This document shows, piece after piece, positions 24,807 through 34,655 of a stretch of DNA of 64,000 bases. The stretch lies in the NCBI RefSeq assembly GCF_016758255.1, contig NZ_QYAD01000006.1, forward strand, positions 62,001-126,000, written 5' to 3'. This DNA comes from Leucobacter chromiireducens subsp. chromiireducens. GTDB lineage: Bacteria > Actinomycetota > Actinomycetes > Actinomycetales > Microbacteriaceae. The stretch's first letter is position 1. The number at the start of each line of letters is the position of its first letter. The position numbers and the translations under genes were made by a program. The notes under the pieces were generated by a model, which did no database searches, was not told the origin of the DNA, and saw nothing but the letters and a program-made list of their open reading frames with translations.

Positions 24807-25708
24807 GCGAGCACCCGCCCTCGATCCACCGGGACGCGCTGCGCGATCGACCGCGACCTCTCCGCCGTCGATGCCGACGGCGAGGGGGCGGGGTCGCGGT
24901 AGGCGGAGCGGATCGTGCGTGCGATTTCCGGAGGTGCGAGCCCGATCTGCTCGGCGACCGGGCCGAGCGCCGAGAACGCCTCGCCGAGGGTGGCGCCGTT
25001 CTCGGCAAGACGGCAGGAGGCCCAGTAGAGGCCCTGATTCCGTTCGCTCTGCTCCCGCCCGCCAAGCCACGCCGCAATGCGCTGGGTGCGCTCTTCCAGG
25101 GTGCCCCGGAACGGCTGCCCCTGCCACGTCGGCCGCACCGGGCGAGGATCGAGGAACTCCCGCAACGCTGTCGCATCCACCGGCTGCACTTCGCCGGTGG
25201 CGAGATCGAGGAGCTGATACGCGACCACCTGCCCGTCGATGAGGGTGCGCGATGGCGGGGCGACGATGTAGCCGGCGGTGCCCCGGAAGTCGAGCTGCGC
25301 ATTCCCCGACGCCCACGAGCGCTGCTCGATGTCCGCCGCCGGATAGTAGGCGTGCAGGCCGCCCGACGGGGTGACGATGTGCGCCGCCCAGCCGTCAAGG
25401 AAGCCGGCCTGCGTGGCACGCTGCCACGAGACGGGCCCGCGCGGCTCATCGCCCTTCACATCAACATCGACGACTTCGATCCCGGAGGCAGGGCCGGTCG
25501 GGATGCCGATGTTCGCCTCCGGCCAGCGCCGCCACCACGCACCCACCTGGGCCGGGTCAGCGGTCGCGTCCTTGAAGCCGTGCGCCACGAGCGGCCGCTT
25601 CTCACCCGGCACGCACGGGAACACCGGCACCCCGAGACTCGCATAGTGCTGCGCGGCATCCGCCAGCGACAGGCCGGCCACTGGGGCGAGGAGCTGTTCG
25701 GCATCCAT
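24803..25708 (-). CDS. Bifunctional DNA primase/polymerase (Prim-Pol) domain protein
   Basis: A 301-residue protein with the Prim-Pol N-terminal layout: ..LSLADAAQHYASLGVPVFPCVPGEKRPLV.., then NIGIPTGPASGIEVVDVDVK with the acidic catalytic pair, the TPSGGLHAYY motif and QLDFRGTAGYIVAPPS. It should prime or extend DNA during replication of the transferring strand. The ATG overlaps the antirestriction gene's stop (TGATG). Confidence 0.85.
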   Translation of the reverse strand: MDAEQLLAPVAGLSLADAAQHYASLGVPVFPCVPGEKRPLVAHGFKDATADPAQVGAWWRRWPEANIGIPTGPASGIEVVDVDVKGDEPRGPVSWQRATQAGFLDGWAAHIVTPSGGLHAYYPAADIEQRSWASGNAQLDFRGTAGYIVAPPSRTLIDGQVVAYQLLDLATGEVQPVDATALREFLDPRPVRPTWQGQPFRGTLEERTQRIAAWLGGREQSERNQGLYWASCRLAENGATLGEAFSALGPVAEQIGLAPPEIARTIRSAYRDPAPSPSASTAERSRSIAQRVPVDRGRVLA

Positions 25709-26808
25709 CACAACCCCCGAACCGCGGCCAGGGGCCGCGCCACCTGTGCTGGTTTCCGTGCAGCGGGGCGTGCCGGGGTTTTCCGTTCGGCCTGCTTCGC
25801 AGTCGCGCGCTCGGGGTCGTTTCGGGTGAGACCGGGCGGGGTGCCGTCGCTGATCTGCACGGTGTCGAGCTGGTCCAGGATCTCGAGCGCGACTTTCCGC
25901 ACGCGCTCGGCCGTGGCCTGCACGATCTGGACCGGGTTCTTCCCGTCGGCGGCCATCGCCCACCCCGACACATACGGGATCGTGTAGACGCTCGTATCCA
26001 TGCCGTGCGCGGCACCAACCATGAGCGCGACCGACTCGGCCTCCACCTCACCAATCCCGCGATGCTGCCGCGCCTCCACCTGGTCGGGGCCGTGCATCTT
26101 CACATGCGCGAGCTCGTGCACGAGCGTCTTCACCTGAGCCGCATCGTCCATGTTCGTCCGCACCGCAACCTGACGATCATCGAACTTGGTGATGCCGTTC
26201 GCGCCGTGGATCATGCCCTCGTGCGGCACCGGCAGAAACTGGAACCCGGCCTCCTCGACCTGCCGGATCAGACCCTCGCGAAGCCTGGCCGGCGCCTCGC
26301 CTGCGAGGAGCTGCGGTGACGGCGGGAGGGGTACCTCGGGGCCGGTGGCCTGGGAGATGTCGAAGACGTAGGCGACTTTCGCGCCGACCATCTCCGACTT
26401 CACCTTCTCACCCGGCAGCGGTGCCTCACGCGGGGCGAGCCTGCGCCACGACATCGGATTGGCCGGGGTCCTCGACGCGAACTTCCCGATCACAGGGGCG
26501 AGGATCGCATACCCCTTCTGGCCCTTCTCGACGTGGCGGCCGAGCTGTTCCCACTGCCGGAACCCCGCCACATACGTGGGCATCGGCTCGGGCACCCGGC
26601 CCGCCTCCCACGCGGCCTGGTGCTGTGCGAAGATCAGCCACGAGTTGTTCACTGAACGTGAGCGGAACTTCGCCGCGAACGACAGCGCACACTTCCAGTC
26701 CTCGCCCGTGACAAGCTTCTCGACCTGCGCGTTCAACGCTTCGCGCACCTCATCGAGCTTGGCCTCGCGTGCCGTACGTGCTCCGCTGTCTTGTACGTTG
26801 CCAGTCAT
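25708..26808 (-). CDS. ArdC-like antirestriction protein (ssDNA-binding domain plus zinc metallopeptidase)
   Basis: A 366-residue protein. Residues ~1-130 match the ArdC N-terminal ssDNA-binding domain (..SFAAKFRSRSVNNSWLIFAQ.., ..KGQKGYAILAPVIGK..). The second part has the peptidase site H-E-L-A-H-V-K-M-H. ArdC proteins protect incoming DNA from host restriction. The ATG at 26808 is preferred over one at 26829 because GGGAGGAG lies 8 bases upstream. It is first in the coupled operon ardC-primase-DUF2637-hypothetical. An 18-base palindromic box 53 bases upstream is nearly identical to one before the orphan methyltransferase. Confidence 0.85.
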   Translation of the reverse strand: MTGNVQDSGARTAREAKLDEVREALNAQVEKLVTGEDWKCALSFAAKFRSRSVNNSWLIFAQHQAAWEAGRVPEPMPTYVAGFRQWEQLGRHVEKGQKGYAILAPVIGKFASRTPANPMSWRRLAPREAPLPGEKVKSEMVGAKVAYVFDISQATGPEVPLPPSPQLLAGEAPARLREGLIRQVEEAGFQFLPVPHEGMIHGANGITKFDDRQVAVRTNMDDAAQVKTLVHELAHVKMHGPDQVEARQHRGIGEVEAESVALMVGAAHGMDTSVYTIPYVSGWAMAADGKNPVQIVQATAERVRKVALEILDQLDTVQISDGTPPGLTRNDPERATAKQAERKTPARPAARKPAQVARPLAAVRGL

Positions 26809-27372
26809 GCAGTCATCTCCTCCCGTCATGCGGGGGGTGCGCGCAGCAGGAAGCCCCCGTTCACCTGTGAGGTGCGCCGGGAGACGCCGAACCAGTATCG
26901 TGAGGCGGGCGCGCGTGTCGCGAGTCCGTCAGGCTCGACGCTGAACCCGATCAGATACCTCCCGGCCTACCACCCTCCCTGCCAGGATCGCGAGTGTCAT
27001 CGGTGGAATAGGGTGTCTGCCAGACGCATGATGCGCGAACACCAGACTGATACCAGACCCGAAGTCGCACCCGTCTCTCCCGAACCGCTCGGCATGCGGG
27101 GTCCCGAACTGCCCCCGGGGAGCGTTCCCTCCACAAAAGTCAAAGATGCGCGTTTACCAGACATTCGGCGTGTGGCCCCGCGTGTTTGTCCTGAATGTCG
27201 CGGATTTCTGGATCTCGGAGGGTGCTGGGCGTGCGTATCTTCACCCGGTCGTTCACCCTGGGAATTCTCAGGTTCGAGTTATCATCAGAGCAGAAACGGC
27301 GGGATTCCGGGGGTTGTTGACGGAGTGCTGAGCGGTAGGGGTGTGTCGCAGAGTCGGGGAGGTGTAGGCGTT
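26809..27372. other. Intergenic region between conjugation module and sigma-factor gene
   Basis: These 564 bases lie between divergent genes. The left part holds the palindromic box of the antirestriction operon. I see no convincing gene in the rest. Short open frames exist on both strands but lack ribosome sites and family features. GGGAGG at about 27357 is the ribosome binding site of the sigma gene. Confidence 0.5.
26861..26878 (-). promoter_or_regulatory. Operator-like box of the antirestriction operon
   Basis: The plus strand reads TCACCTGTGAGGTGCGCC, with the dyad ACCT-GTG-AGGT. The box at 37825-37842, upstream of the orphan methyltransferase, reads TCACCTCTCAGGTGCACC, identical at 15 of 18 positions and at the same distance (about 50 bases) from the start codon. 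Binding by a common regulator is inferred. Confidence 0.55.
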
Positions 27373-28608
27373 ATGAGTGATGCTGCGTTGCGCCCTTCAG
27401 AGCCGCACCCCTTGCCTCGGGTTGAGGTGCAGGCTTTGGATGACCGTTCGTTGTGTGATCTGGTACGTGCCGGTGCCGACACGGCTACTGGGCGTGCGGC
27501 GTTTAGTGAGTTGTATGCCCGGCATCAGGATGCGGCGTTCTCGCAGGCACTCGTGATGGTGCGTGACCGTGGCAAGGCCGAGGATCTCGTGTCGGAGACC
27601 TTTACCCGGGTGTTTCGGGCGTTATCCAACGGGAAAGGGCCTACGGATTCGATGCTGGGGTATGTGCTGATCTCGTTGAGGAGCGAAGCGATCCGCACCA
27701 GCCAAGTGGACGCGGGGACGGTGACGGTCGCCCCGGACGTGTTTGCCGAGTTGTTCGACGAGGCCGCCGAGTCCGGGGTCGAGACGCTTGGGGAGCGAGA
27801 TCAGATCGGCCGCGCTTACCGGACGCTCGCCGGCGATGCCCGCCGGGTGCTGTGGCTGCTGGAAGTCGAGGGGGTCACGGCGGAGTCCGCGTCCGAGTAT
27901 CTGGGCATGCAGGCCGGTGCGGTGCGGGTGATCGCGCACCGGGCCCGGAAGAAACTTGCCGCAGCATACCTGCAGCAGTACGTCGACTCCCGCGATCCCG
28001 GGTGCGCGGAAACCGCCGGCCTCCTCGGTGAGCATGTGCGGGGCGAACTCGGCAGACGCGATACCGGCAGGGTGGAAGGGCACCTGCCCGGCTGCCCGGA
28101 TTGCAGGGTCCAGGTGTCGCGGTTGCGAGACCTCGGACAGCAGCTGCGTGCCTGGGCAGGACCCCTCATCGCCGGCACTGGTATCGCCGGCGCCGTCACC
28201 CTCGCGGGCGGTGAAGCGCCAGCCGCGTCGGCGGCAACCCATGCGCAGCGGTCGGCGGAAGCGGGGCCGACGGCGGGGACGGTGAGCGGCAGCAAGATCG
28301 CAGGCTGGGTGGGACTTGCCGCAGGCATCGCCCTTTTGATCGCCGGCGCGTTCACTCTGTTCCCGATGGACGCCACCGGCACCCCCACTACCCCGACCAC
28401 GGGCACCGAAACGGCCGATGCTCCGGCCATTGACCCCGGAGAGCAGGAAACGACGCCGTCTTCCGTCCCGGAACCCGACGAGCGTCCCCCCGGCACCAGT
28501 ACTACTTCGGATGATGACGCTCCGGAAGAGGGAGGTCCAGAACTTCCCGAGGGTGAACCCGTCGTGTCGCCCGACGATACGACACCGAACTGGATACTCA
28601 GGGACTAG
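27373..28608 (+). CDS. ECF-like sigma factor fused to zinc-finger anti-sigma-like region and membrane tail
   Basis: A 411-residue protein. Residues ~45-115 match sigma region 2 (..ELYARHQDAAFSQALVMVRDRGKAEDLVSETFTRVFRAL..) and ~155-205 region 4 (..RVLWLLEVEGVTAESASEYLGMQAGAVRVIAHRARKKL..). A zinc-finger-like H-L-P-G-C-P-D-C near residue 237 resembles anti-sigma ZAS domains. One membrane helix (~309-332) and an acidic Pro/Thr tail follow. It thus combines sigma, inhibitor-like and membrane-sensor parts in one chain. The ATG at 27373 has GGGAGG upstream. It lies directly before the surface-protein gene and probably drives it; the target is inferred. Confidence 0.85.
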   Translation: MSDAALRPSEPHPLPRVEVQALDDRSLCDLVRAGADTATGRAAFSELYARHQDAAFSQALVMVRDRGKAEDLVSETFTRVFRALSNGKGPTDSMLGYVLISLRSEAIRTSQVDAGTVTVAPDVFAELFDEAAESGVETLGERDQIGRAYRTLAGDARRVLWLLEVEGVTAESASEYLGMQAGAVRVIAHRARKKLAAAYLQQYVDSRDPGCAETAGLLGEHVRGELGRRDTGRVEGHLPGCPDCRVQVSRLRDLGQQLRAWAGPLIAGTGIAGAVTLAGGEAPAASAATHAQRSAEAGPTAGTVSGSKIAGWVGLAAGIALLIAGAFTLFPMDATGTPTTPTTGTETADAPAIDPGEQETTPSSVPEPDERPPGTSTTSDDDAPEEGGPELPEGEPVVSPDDTTPNWILRD

Positions 28609-28695
28609 GGCCAGGGAATCTCGATGGCGAGCCTTCCGCGCGTGACGACGTGCGTCCCGCGCGGGCAAAGATTTCCGGTGAATATTCCAGAACCC

Positions 28696-28723
28696 TGTAA
28701 CACTGCGCACCCGATGGGGGTCT
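28696..28723 (+). promoter_or_regulatory. Possible ECF-type promoter of the surface-protein gene
   Basis: TGTAAC (28696-28701) and GTCT (28720-28723) are separated by 18 bases, resembling some ECF -35/-10 pairs, about 125 bases before the GTG at 28850. The match is weak and rests on position beside the sigma gene. Confidence 0.25.
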
Positions 28724-28849
28724 TTACGTGTGAAGGGATACCCGTCTGCGTGCGCTCTGGTGTGTGCAGATTCCGTGGAGAGCAGGCCCCTGGCGGGGGA
28801 TCCGCTTCCTACACGCCCTGTCGTTGTATGGAGAGAACGAGGAGACACA

Positions 28850-31800
28850 GTGCACATCAGTAACCAGTCGCCGGGTCCACGCCCCGCGAGACGACCCCTC
28901 ATTTTCGGGGGGGGGGGGGTAAAGTCCTTGCTTCCGTGCTAACGGTCGCGTTGGCGTTCACCCTGACTCCCGCGACGGTGTCGTGGGCAGAAGACCCCGA
29001 CACCGCGACCGAGGCGCCCACGACCAACGCCCCGCAGACCGACTCCCCGGCAGGAGATGCACCCAGCCTGGACGTTCCTGAGGGTGACGCTCCCGTGCAA
29101 GGGGACACAGGGGACGCGCCTGCCAGTGATGATGCCGGCGATGATGTCCCGGTCGTGCCGCTCGATATCGACGACCCCGACCCGACGCTGCCGACGCTCG
29201 CACTCGATGTGCGCATCAAGTCCGACGGCACCCCGGGCTGGGATGCCGATAGCAACGCGGGTAACGACTCGGGCCCGAACAACGGGGTCGTGCGCGTGAA
29301 CGATACCGTCACCTACGAGGTCGAGTACGCCGTCCCTTCGAGCATGGCGGAGAACACGACGTTCACGATCACGTTCCCCAAAGGCATGGAGATCACCGAA
29401 CTCCCCGGCTTCTGCCAGGCCGACGGGTCATCGATCACCCCGGCGACTGCGGGTGAGCCTACGATCCCGCTGACCGCGGACTCGATCGATGAACTCGAAG
29501 AGCAGACCCTGGTCTGCAACCGTGGCACGATCGTGTCCGGCACCGACATCGTCGACGTGACCGTGAAGGTCCTGAACCTCGCCCACCAGGGCGAGGACCT
29601 CCCCATCACCGCGGCACAGATCGTCGCCGACGGGTACAACGGTGTCGCGATCGACACAGCTGACCTTCCCAACGTGAAGGCATCGGCGCGGTTAATGTGG
29701 GACATCTCGAAGAATGGTGTCGCGCTGCAGGAGAACACCGGATACCACTATGTTCCGATCAATACTCAGTGCCCCTGGGACACGGCTCGTACGTGCAAGC
29801 AGACCACTTACCACGTGTTGTTCTCCGCTCCTGCAGGTGGCAAGGGGGCCATGCCGGCGATCGGCGATATCACCTTCACCGATGATCTCTCGCCCGCGGC
29901 GATGTATCCGTCGCTCTCCGGGACCGACATCGATGCGATCGAGGCCGACCTCGAAAAGTACGGCTCTCGTGCGTACAACGGGGGGACCGGTTACGGCGTT
30001 CCCGGCGCCAATGCCACTGGAGTGCAAGAAGGGACGTCTCGTAATGAGACGAACTCGGTACGTGATTCCGGCACGATGAGTATCTTGCAGGCAGGCCCAG
30101 GAACACCTGTCGCGCTCACCATCAAGGCTCCCGACATGAGCCTGCGTACCTATCCCAGCGAGGCTCTACGCCCGGTCGGTACCGCTCTGCCTGGAGACGC
30201 AGCCTACGCTATTGCGCAGGCAATTAACGTGTACACCCCGGTGGATGTCATCCGCGACTTCGGTACCGAATCCTCGACACATACCTCTTGGACACTCCCG
30301 ACATTCAACTCATACACCGACCTCGACATCAGAGGCTTCGATCCGGTCAGTGACGTGCAGACCTCGGTCGATCAGCCCGGCGAAAACGCGACGAGCCTGC
30401 CAACTGGGGTCACTGGCCCCGTGCATTGGAACGATTACCGCACGACGACGCCCATCGTCGAGCTCACGGGGGGATTCAGAAAGCGGTTCGCTGGGCTCCC
30501 CGGCGCCGAGGGCAACATGACCTCGACGGAGTTCTCGCCAAGCAACAATATCCATGGTGAAGGACCTCCTGGGGGAGCCACGATCAACAGTGGTGGTATC
30601 ACCGTGGCGCCGACGCAGACTGTGACTTCGCAGCTGTTCTTCCGAGGAACCAGGCCGGATGCGCCTGCGCCGGTGAGCGCGATTGGATGTGATGCGTGGG
30701 ACAATACGAAACTCAACCTGCACGCGGTGGATGCTCCCGCGGCTGTGGGCGCTGGATACGTCTCTGCAATGCAGCGAGTGCCTTCAGAAGGCGAAGCGGT
30801 CTGGGTCTCCGGCTACAACAATGTGCCCGGAACATACTTCGCGACGCAGAAGAGCCAGGTGCCGAACGTGACGTTCCAGTACTCGGCTGCTCCCGGCGCT
30901 GAAGGCGCGGCTACCGAGTGCGGCGATGCGCAGGGGCCCTGGTACGACGACCCTTCGGAGGTTCCCGGCAACGATACTGCACTTGCCGCAGACGGGATCT
31001 ATACCGCTGTGGCTCGGGTCCGCGCCTTCGTGAACCTGCCTGAACCGGTCTCCAACAACGCGATCCTGGGCGACGGGGTCTACCTTGTGATCTCGATCGC
31101 GCTTCGCGCAGCTGACAACGGCATGCCCACGGGAACGACCCTGCCGAATTACGGCGGTGTGAAAATGGTCATCGGCGAAGAACTGACGTCTGAGGAACTC
31201 CTCGCGCATGCCAATAACTGGTCGCAGGCGACTTACAATCCTGAGTCGCATGCGGGTTCGGGCGGTGACCGTCTCATCCTTGCCCATGCGCAGGCCCGTA
31301 TCGATAAGCAGGTGCGCAAGGGTGACAGTGGCCAGTTCTCGGATACTCCTCCCCAGACTACGGGCGGTGATCTGGTGCAGTACCGTTTGCAGCCGTCTTT
31401 GACCTCGGGTGCCGCCACTCCAGGCATCTTGAAGGATGTCTGGGTCGAGGATTGCCTCCCCGGATCTCAGAACTACGCCTCGGCGTCGCTCACACCGGTA
31501 CTCGTGCAGTCCAGCACGCCGGCGGACGCGAAGCGCCCCGCCTGCGCGACCGGTGAAACATACATTCGCTGGGTGATTCCGCAGCACGAGGTCAACAAGG
31601 CGATGGATCCGATCATCATGTCGGTGACCGTCGACCCGACCGCCGAGGACGGCGTCTACGAGAACACGGTCGTAGTGTGGGCGCAGGACGACGCGTCGAC
31701 GCTCGCGCAGCGTTCGGACGAGGCGCAGATCCAGATCTCGAACATCCGCGGTGTGCGCATCACGAAGCAGCCGCTGACGCCCGTGGTGCAGGTGAACCGC

Positions 31801-33924
31801 GCCGGGCAGACGAACAACGAGCTGAACGAGTGGTCGGTGAGGTTCTCGAACCGCCTGCCGGGCAATGCTCCGGTGCCGAACGATCCGGACATCATCGACG
31901 TGCTCCCGAAGCAGGGGGTGCTAGGGTCTGATTTCCATGGTTCATTCACGTTCCACTCTGCCGAGGTGACCGATGGCAGTATTCAGGGCCAGCAGGTGCG
32001 TATCCTCTACACAAAGAACGCGAACCCGTCGGAAGACCCGAGGAACGCGCGGAACGGTGCGACGGGGAACATCACCTGGTGTGATGCCGATGCTGGCGGT
32101 GCTGTGGCATCCGGCAGCGGGACAGTGGCTGATTGCCCGGCGTCTGCATCTGAGGTGACTGCAGTGCGTGTGCAGCGTCCTGGCCCATTCTCCACGGGCT
32201 CCGCGATCGAGTTCACGATCCGTATGGTCGGTGTCGATAACCGCGGCGGGGACGTGTACGTGAACCGGGCGACCGGGTACGCGGACGGCCTGGAGAACGC
32301 GGTGCGTTCGGCGGAGTCCCCGGAGGTCGCGATCGAGTCCTCGATCGGTGACACCACGTGGTGGGACTTCAACCGTGATGGTGTGCAGAACCAGTGGCAG
32401 GGATCACCCGAGCAGCCCGCGACCGGCATTCCCGTGCGCGTCACGGGCACCGACGATCTCGGGAACTTGGTCGATATCTCCACCACTACCGGCGATGACG
32501 GGAAGTACGTCTTCGAGCAGTTGCGTTCCTCGAACGCGGACGGCTACACGGTGACGTTCACGAGGCCCGACGGGACGGAGTTCACGGTGAAGGCCGCGGG
32601 CGACGACCGGGCGGCCGACTCGAACGCCGACCCCGCAACGGGCACGGCAGACGCGCTCGTCCTGGGCCGTGACACGCACGATCTCACGATCGACGCGGGC
32701 CTGCTGCCCTATGGCGGGGTGCAGATCAACAAGGCGCTGACGGGGGCCGGGGCGGGCGAGTTCGCAGCCACCGACGTCCTGAAGTTCCAGGTCGTGTGCA
32801 CCTTCGACCCGCAGCTCGACGGGGTCGCAGCTGTCGAGGTGCTGAATCAAGAGGTCACGCTGCCGGTGAACGGTGCGAACGCGGTCACCAGTGACGTGAT
32901 GGCCGGCCTGCCGGCGTTCTCGTCGTGCACGATCACCGAAACCGACCACGGTTCCGCTGACGCGCCCGCCGCGCCGGTCACGGTGACCGTGCCGTGGGAT
33001 GCGGTCGAGGAGCAGTCTGGGACCGTGACCGGTTCCATGACGAACTTCGTCTCCGCAGGCTCCGTGCAGGTGTCGAAGACCCTCGCGGGCGACGACATCG
33101 CGGTTGCGGCCGCGGCGGATCGCATGTTCGAGATCCTCACCACCTGCCAGATCGAGGAAGAGAACGACCTCGGCGAAACGATCCTCACGGACGTGTACTC
33201 AGGTGTCGTGAAGATCAAGGGCGGGCAGACGAAGTACCTCGTCGACGACAACGAGCAGCCGCGGCTGCTGCCGCTTGACGCTCGCTGCTTCGGCGAAGAA
33301 GTCAACACCGGTGGTGCTGCAGAGTCCACTGTCGACTTCGACTCGTGGGAGAACTCGGTGCCCGTCACTTCCGGGACCCCGGACGAGTTGCAGGTCCTCA
33401 CGATCTCGGCCGTCAACACCTTCGAGAACGCGGAACTCACCGTCTCCAAGAAGGTCGAAGGCCCCGGCACCGGCGGCTTCTACGACTTCACCCTCGCCTG
33501 CACCATTCCAGGTGTTGGCGAGAACGGTGAGGTCGCAGACGGCGAGTACGTGCTCCCTGCGGCAGACGCCAAGTTCCGTCTGAAGGATGGTGAGTCGCGT
33601 ACGATCCAGGTGCCTGCCGGGGTGTCGTGCCAGGTGAAGGAGACCAACGTCCCGGACGGGGCGAAGGTCACCATCACCGACAGTGACGAGTCGACCGAAG
33701 GCGGGGCAAGCGACGGCATTCTCGTGAACCTCACCGGTTCGGACAACACGGCGAAGGTCACAAACACCTTCCCGCCGAAGCCGCCGCTCGCGATCACTGG
33801 CGGGCAGATGCTCGGTGCCGCAGGCCTCCTGGGCGCGGGTCTCCTGCTGGTGGGCGGGGCACTGTTCCTGCTCCGCAACCGACGCAAGGAAGACGACCCC
33901 ACGGCAACCCCCGCACACGGGTAA
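28850..33924 (+). CDS. Giant LAITG-anchored surface adhesin, reading frame interrupted at a poly-G tract (likely phase-variable)
   Basis: Translation starting at GTG 28850 (GAGGAG 6 bases upstream) runs 19 codons into a run of 13 G and stops at 28940. With 11 or 14 G the frame joins the downstream open frame and completes a signal peptide (..GKVLASVLTVALAFTLTPATVSWA, cleavage before EDPD). The mature protein (~1640 residues) is acidic at first, then has large beta-rich domains, an SdrD-B-like domain (~32330-32700, GDTTWWDFNRDGVQN) and three DUF5979-like repeats with paired cysteines. It ends with the sortase signal LAITG (33787-33801), a hydrophobic helix and basic tail. As given the gene is OFF, or the run was miscounted. 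A start at 28936 would lack a ribosome site and a full signal peptide. No sortase is in the window. Confidence 0.85.
28907..28919 (+). repeat. Homopolymeric tract of 13 G inside signal-peptide codons
   Basis: Thirteen consecutive G bases occur 57 bases after the GTG start of the surface-protein gene. One base gained or two lost restores the frame. Such tracts change length by slipped-strand mispairing and switch surface genes on and off in other bacteria. A sequencing or assembly miscount is the main alternative. Confidence 0.9.
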
Positions 33925-33943
33925 CCCAACACGCGGCCCCACC

Positions 33944-33975
33944 CCGTCTCCGGCGTTGAAAAGCGCCGGAGACGG
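33944..33975 (+). terminator. Hairpin terminator after the surface-protein gene
   Basis: CCGTCTCCGGCG (33944-33955) pairs perfectly with CGCCGGAGACGG (33964-33975) around an 8-base loop, 20 bases after the stop codon. There is no T-run. Confidence 0.75.
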
Positions 33976-34655
33976 GTACAAGGACCCCTGGAACTCGTGG
34001 ACGACTGAACGTGGCGCTGCGGGTTCTGGCCACCCCCGGAACACTGTCTCGCATGCGGGGCGAGCCGCCAGAACCCACCCCATCCCAGCCGCCCGCACCA
34101 CATGCGAAAGGACAGCTTTCCTCAAGAGCACGCATTCTTCGCACCGCTCCCACTTTCCTTAGATTCCCTGGACCCCGGTTCCCCCCGATCCGGCGTTCAA
34201 GACCAGACCGCCCGCACCAGAGATGGTGCAGGCGACCGGCCCGTCACCCCCTTTCCCGGGTCTCCCTCCCGCCCCGCACCCCAGGAACCTTCCGCGCCAC
34301 CCTCTCCCTCCCCCTTCTGGGAGGCGCGTTTTCTCCGAGGTTCCGGTGGTCGCGGGGAGGGGTGACGGCCGCCGTCGAGACTCCCACCGATGCCCTACAG
34401 GGTCATGACAACCACACACGGCATCGCCTCGGCGGCACCCCACGGTGCGGCTCTGGACCCCGATGACTCCCCTCACGGAGACGAGAACCCAGCCCCTTAT
34501 CGGGGAGGAGAGGTCTCTGACTCCGTCCCAGGGAGACGCCGGGCTTCCAGAGCCGCACCACCCCCAACCCCAGAACGCCCCGAAACGCCTCCCCGCGCAG
34601 ACACACGCCAGGACAGCGTTCTCCCCGGTGGCACCGACATACGAAGACCGGAGAG
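33976..34655. other. Long intergenic region without a supported gene
   Basis: These 680 bases lie between the surface-protein terminator and the AraC gene. A second perfect inverted repeat, GGGTTCTGGC (34021-34030) and GCCAGAACCC (34067-34076), lies shortly after the terminator. Open frames exist on both strands, but they are Pro/Arg-rich, lack ribosome sites and match no family I know, so I do not call them. GGAGAG at about 34648 serves the AraC gene. Confidence 0.5.

Noticed and set aside
26951..27331. Two ~61-codon open frames before the sigma-factor gene
   Set aside because: They lack ribosome sites and recognisable sequence and overlap other frames.
28936..33924. Treating GTG 28936 as the true start of the surface protein
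   Set aside because: No ribosome site, and the signal peptide would lack its positively charged start; the upstream GTG with GAGGAG fits if the G-run is 11 or 14.
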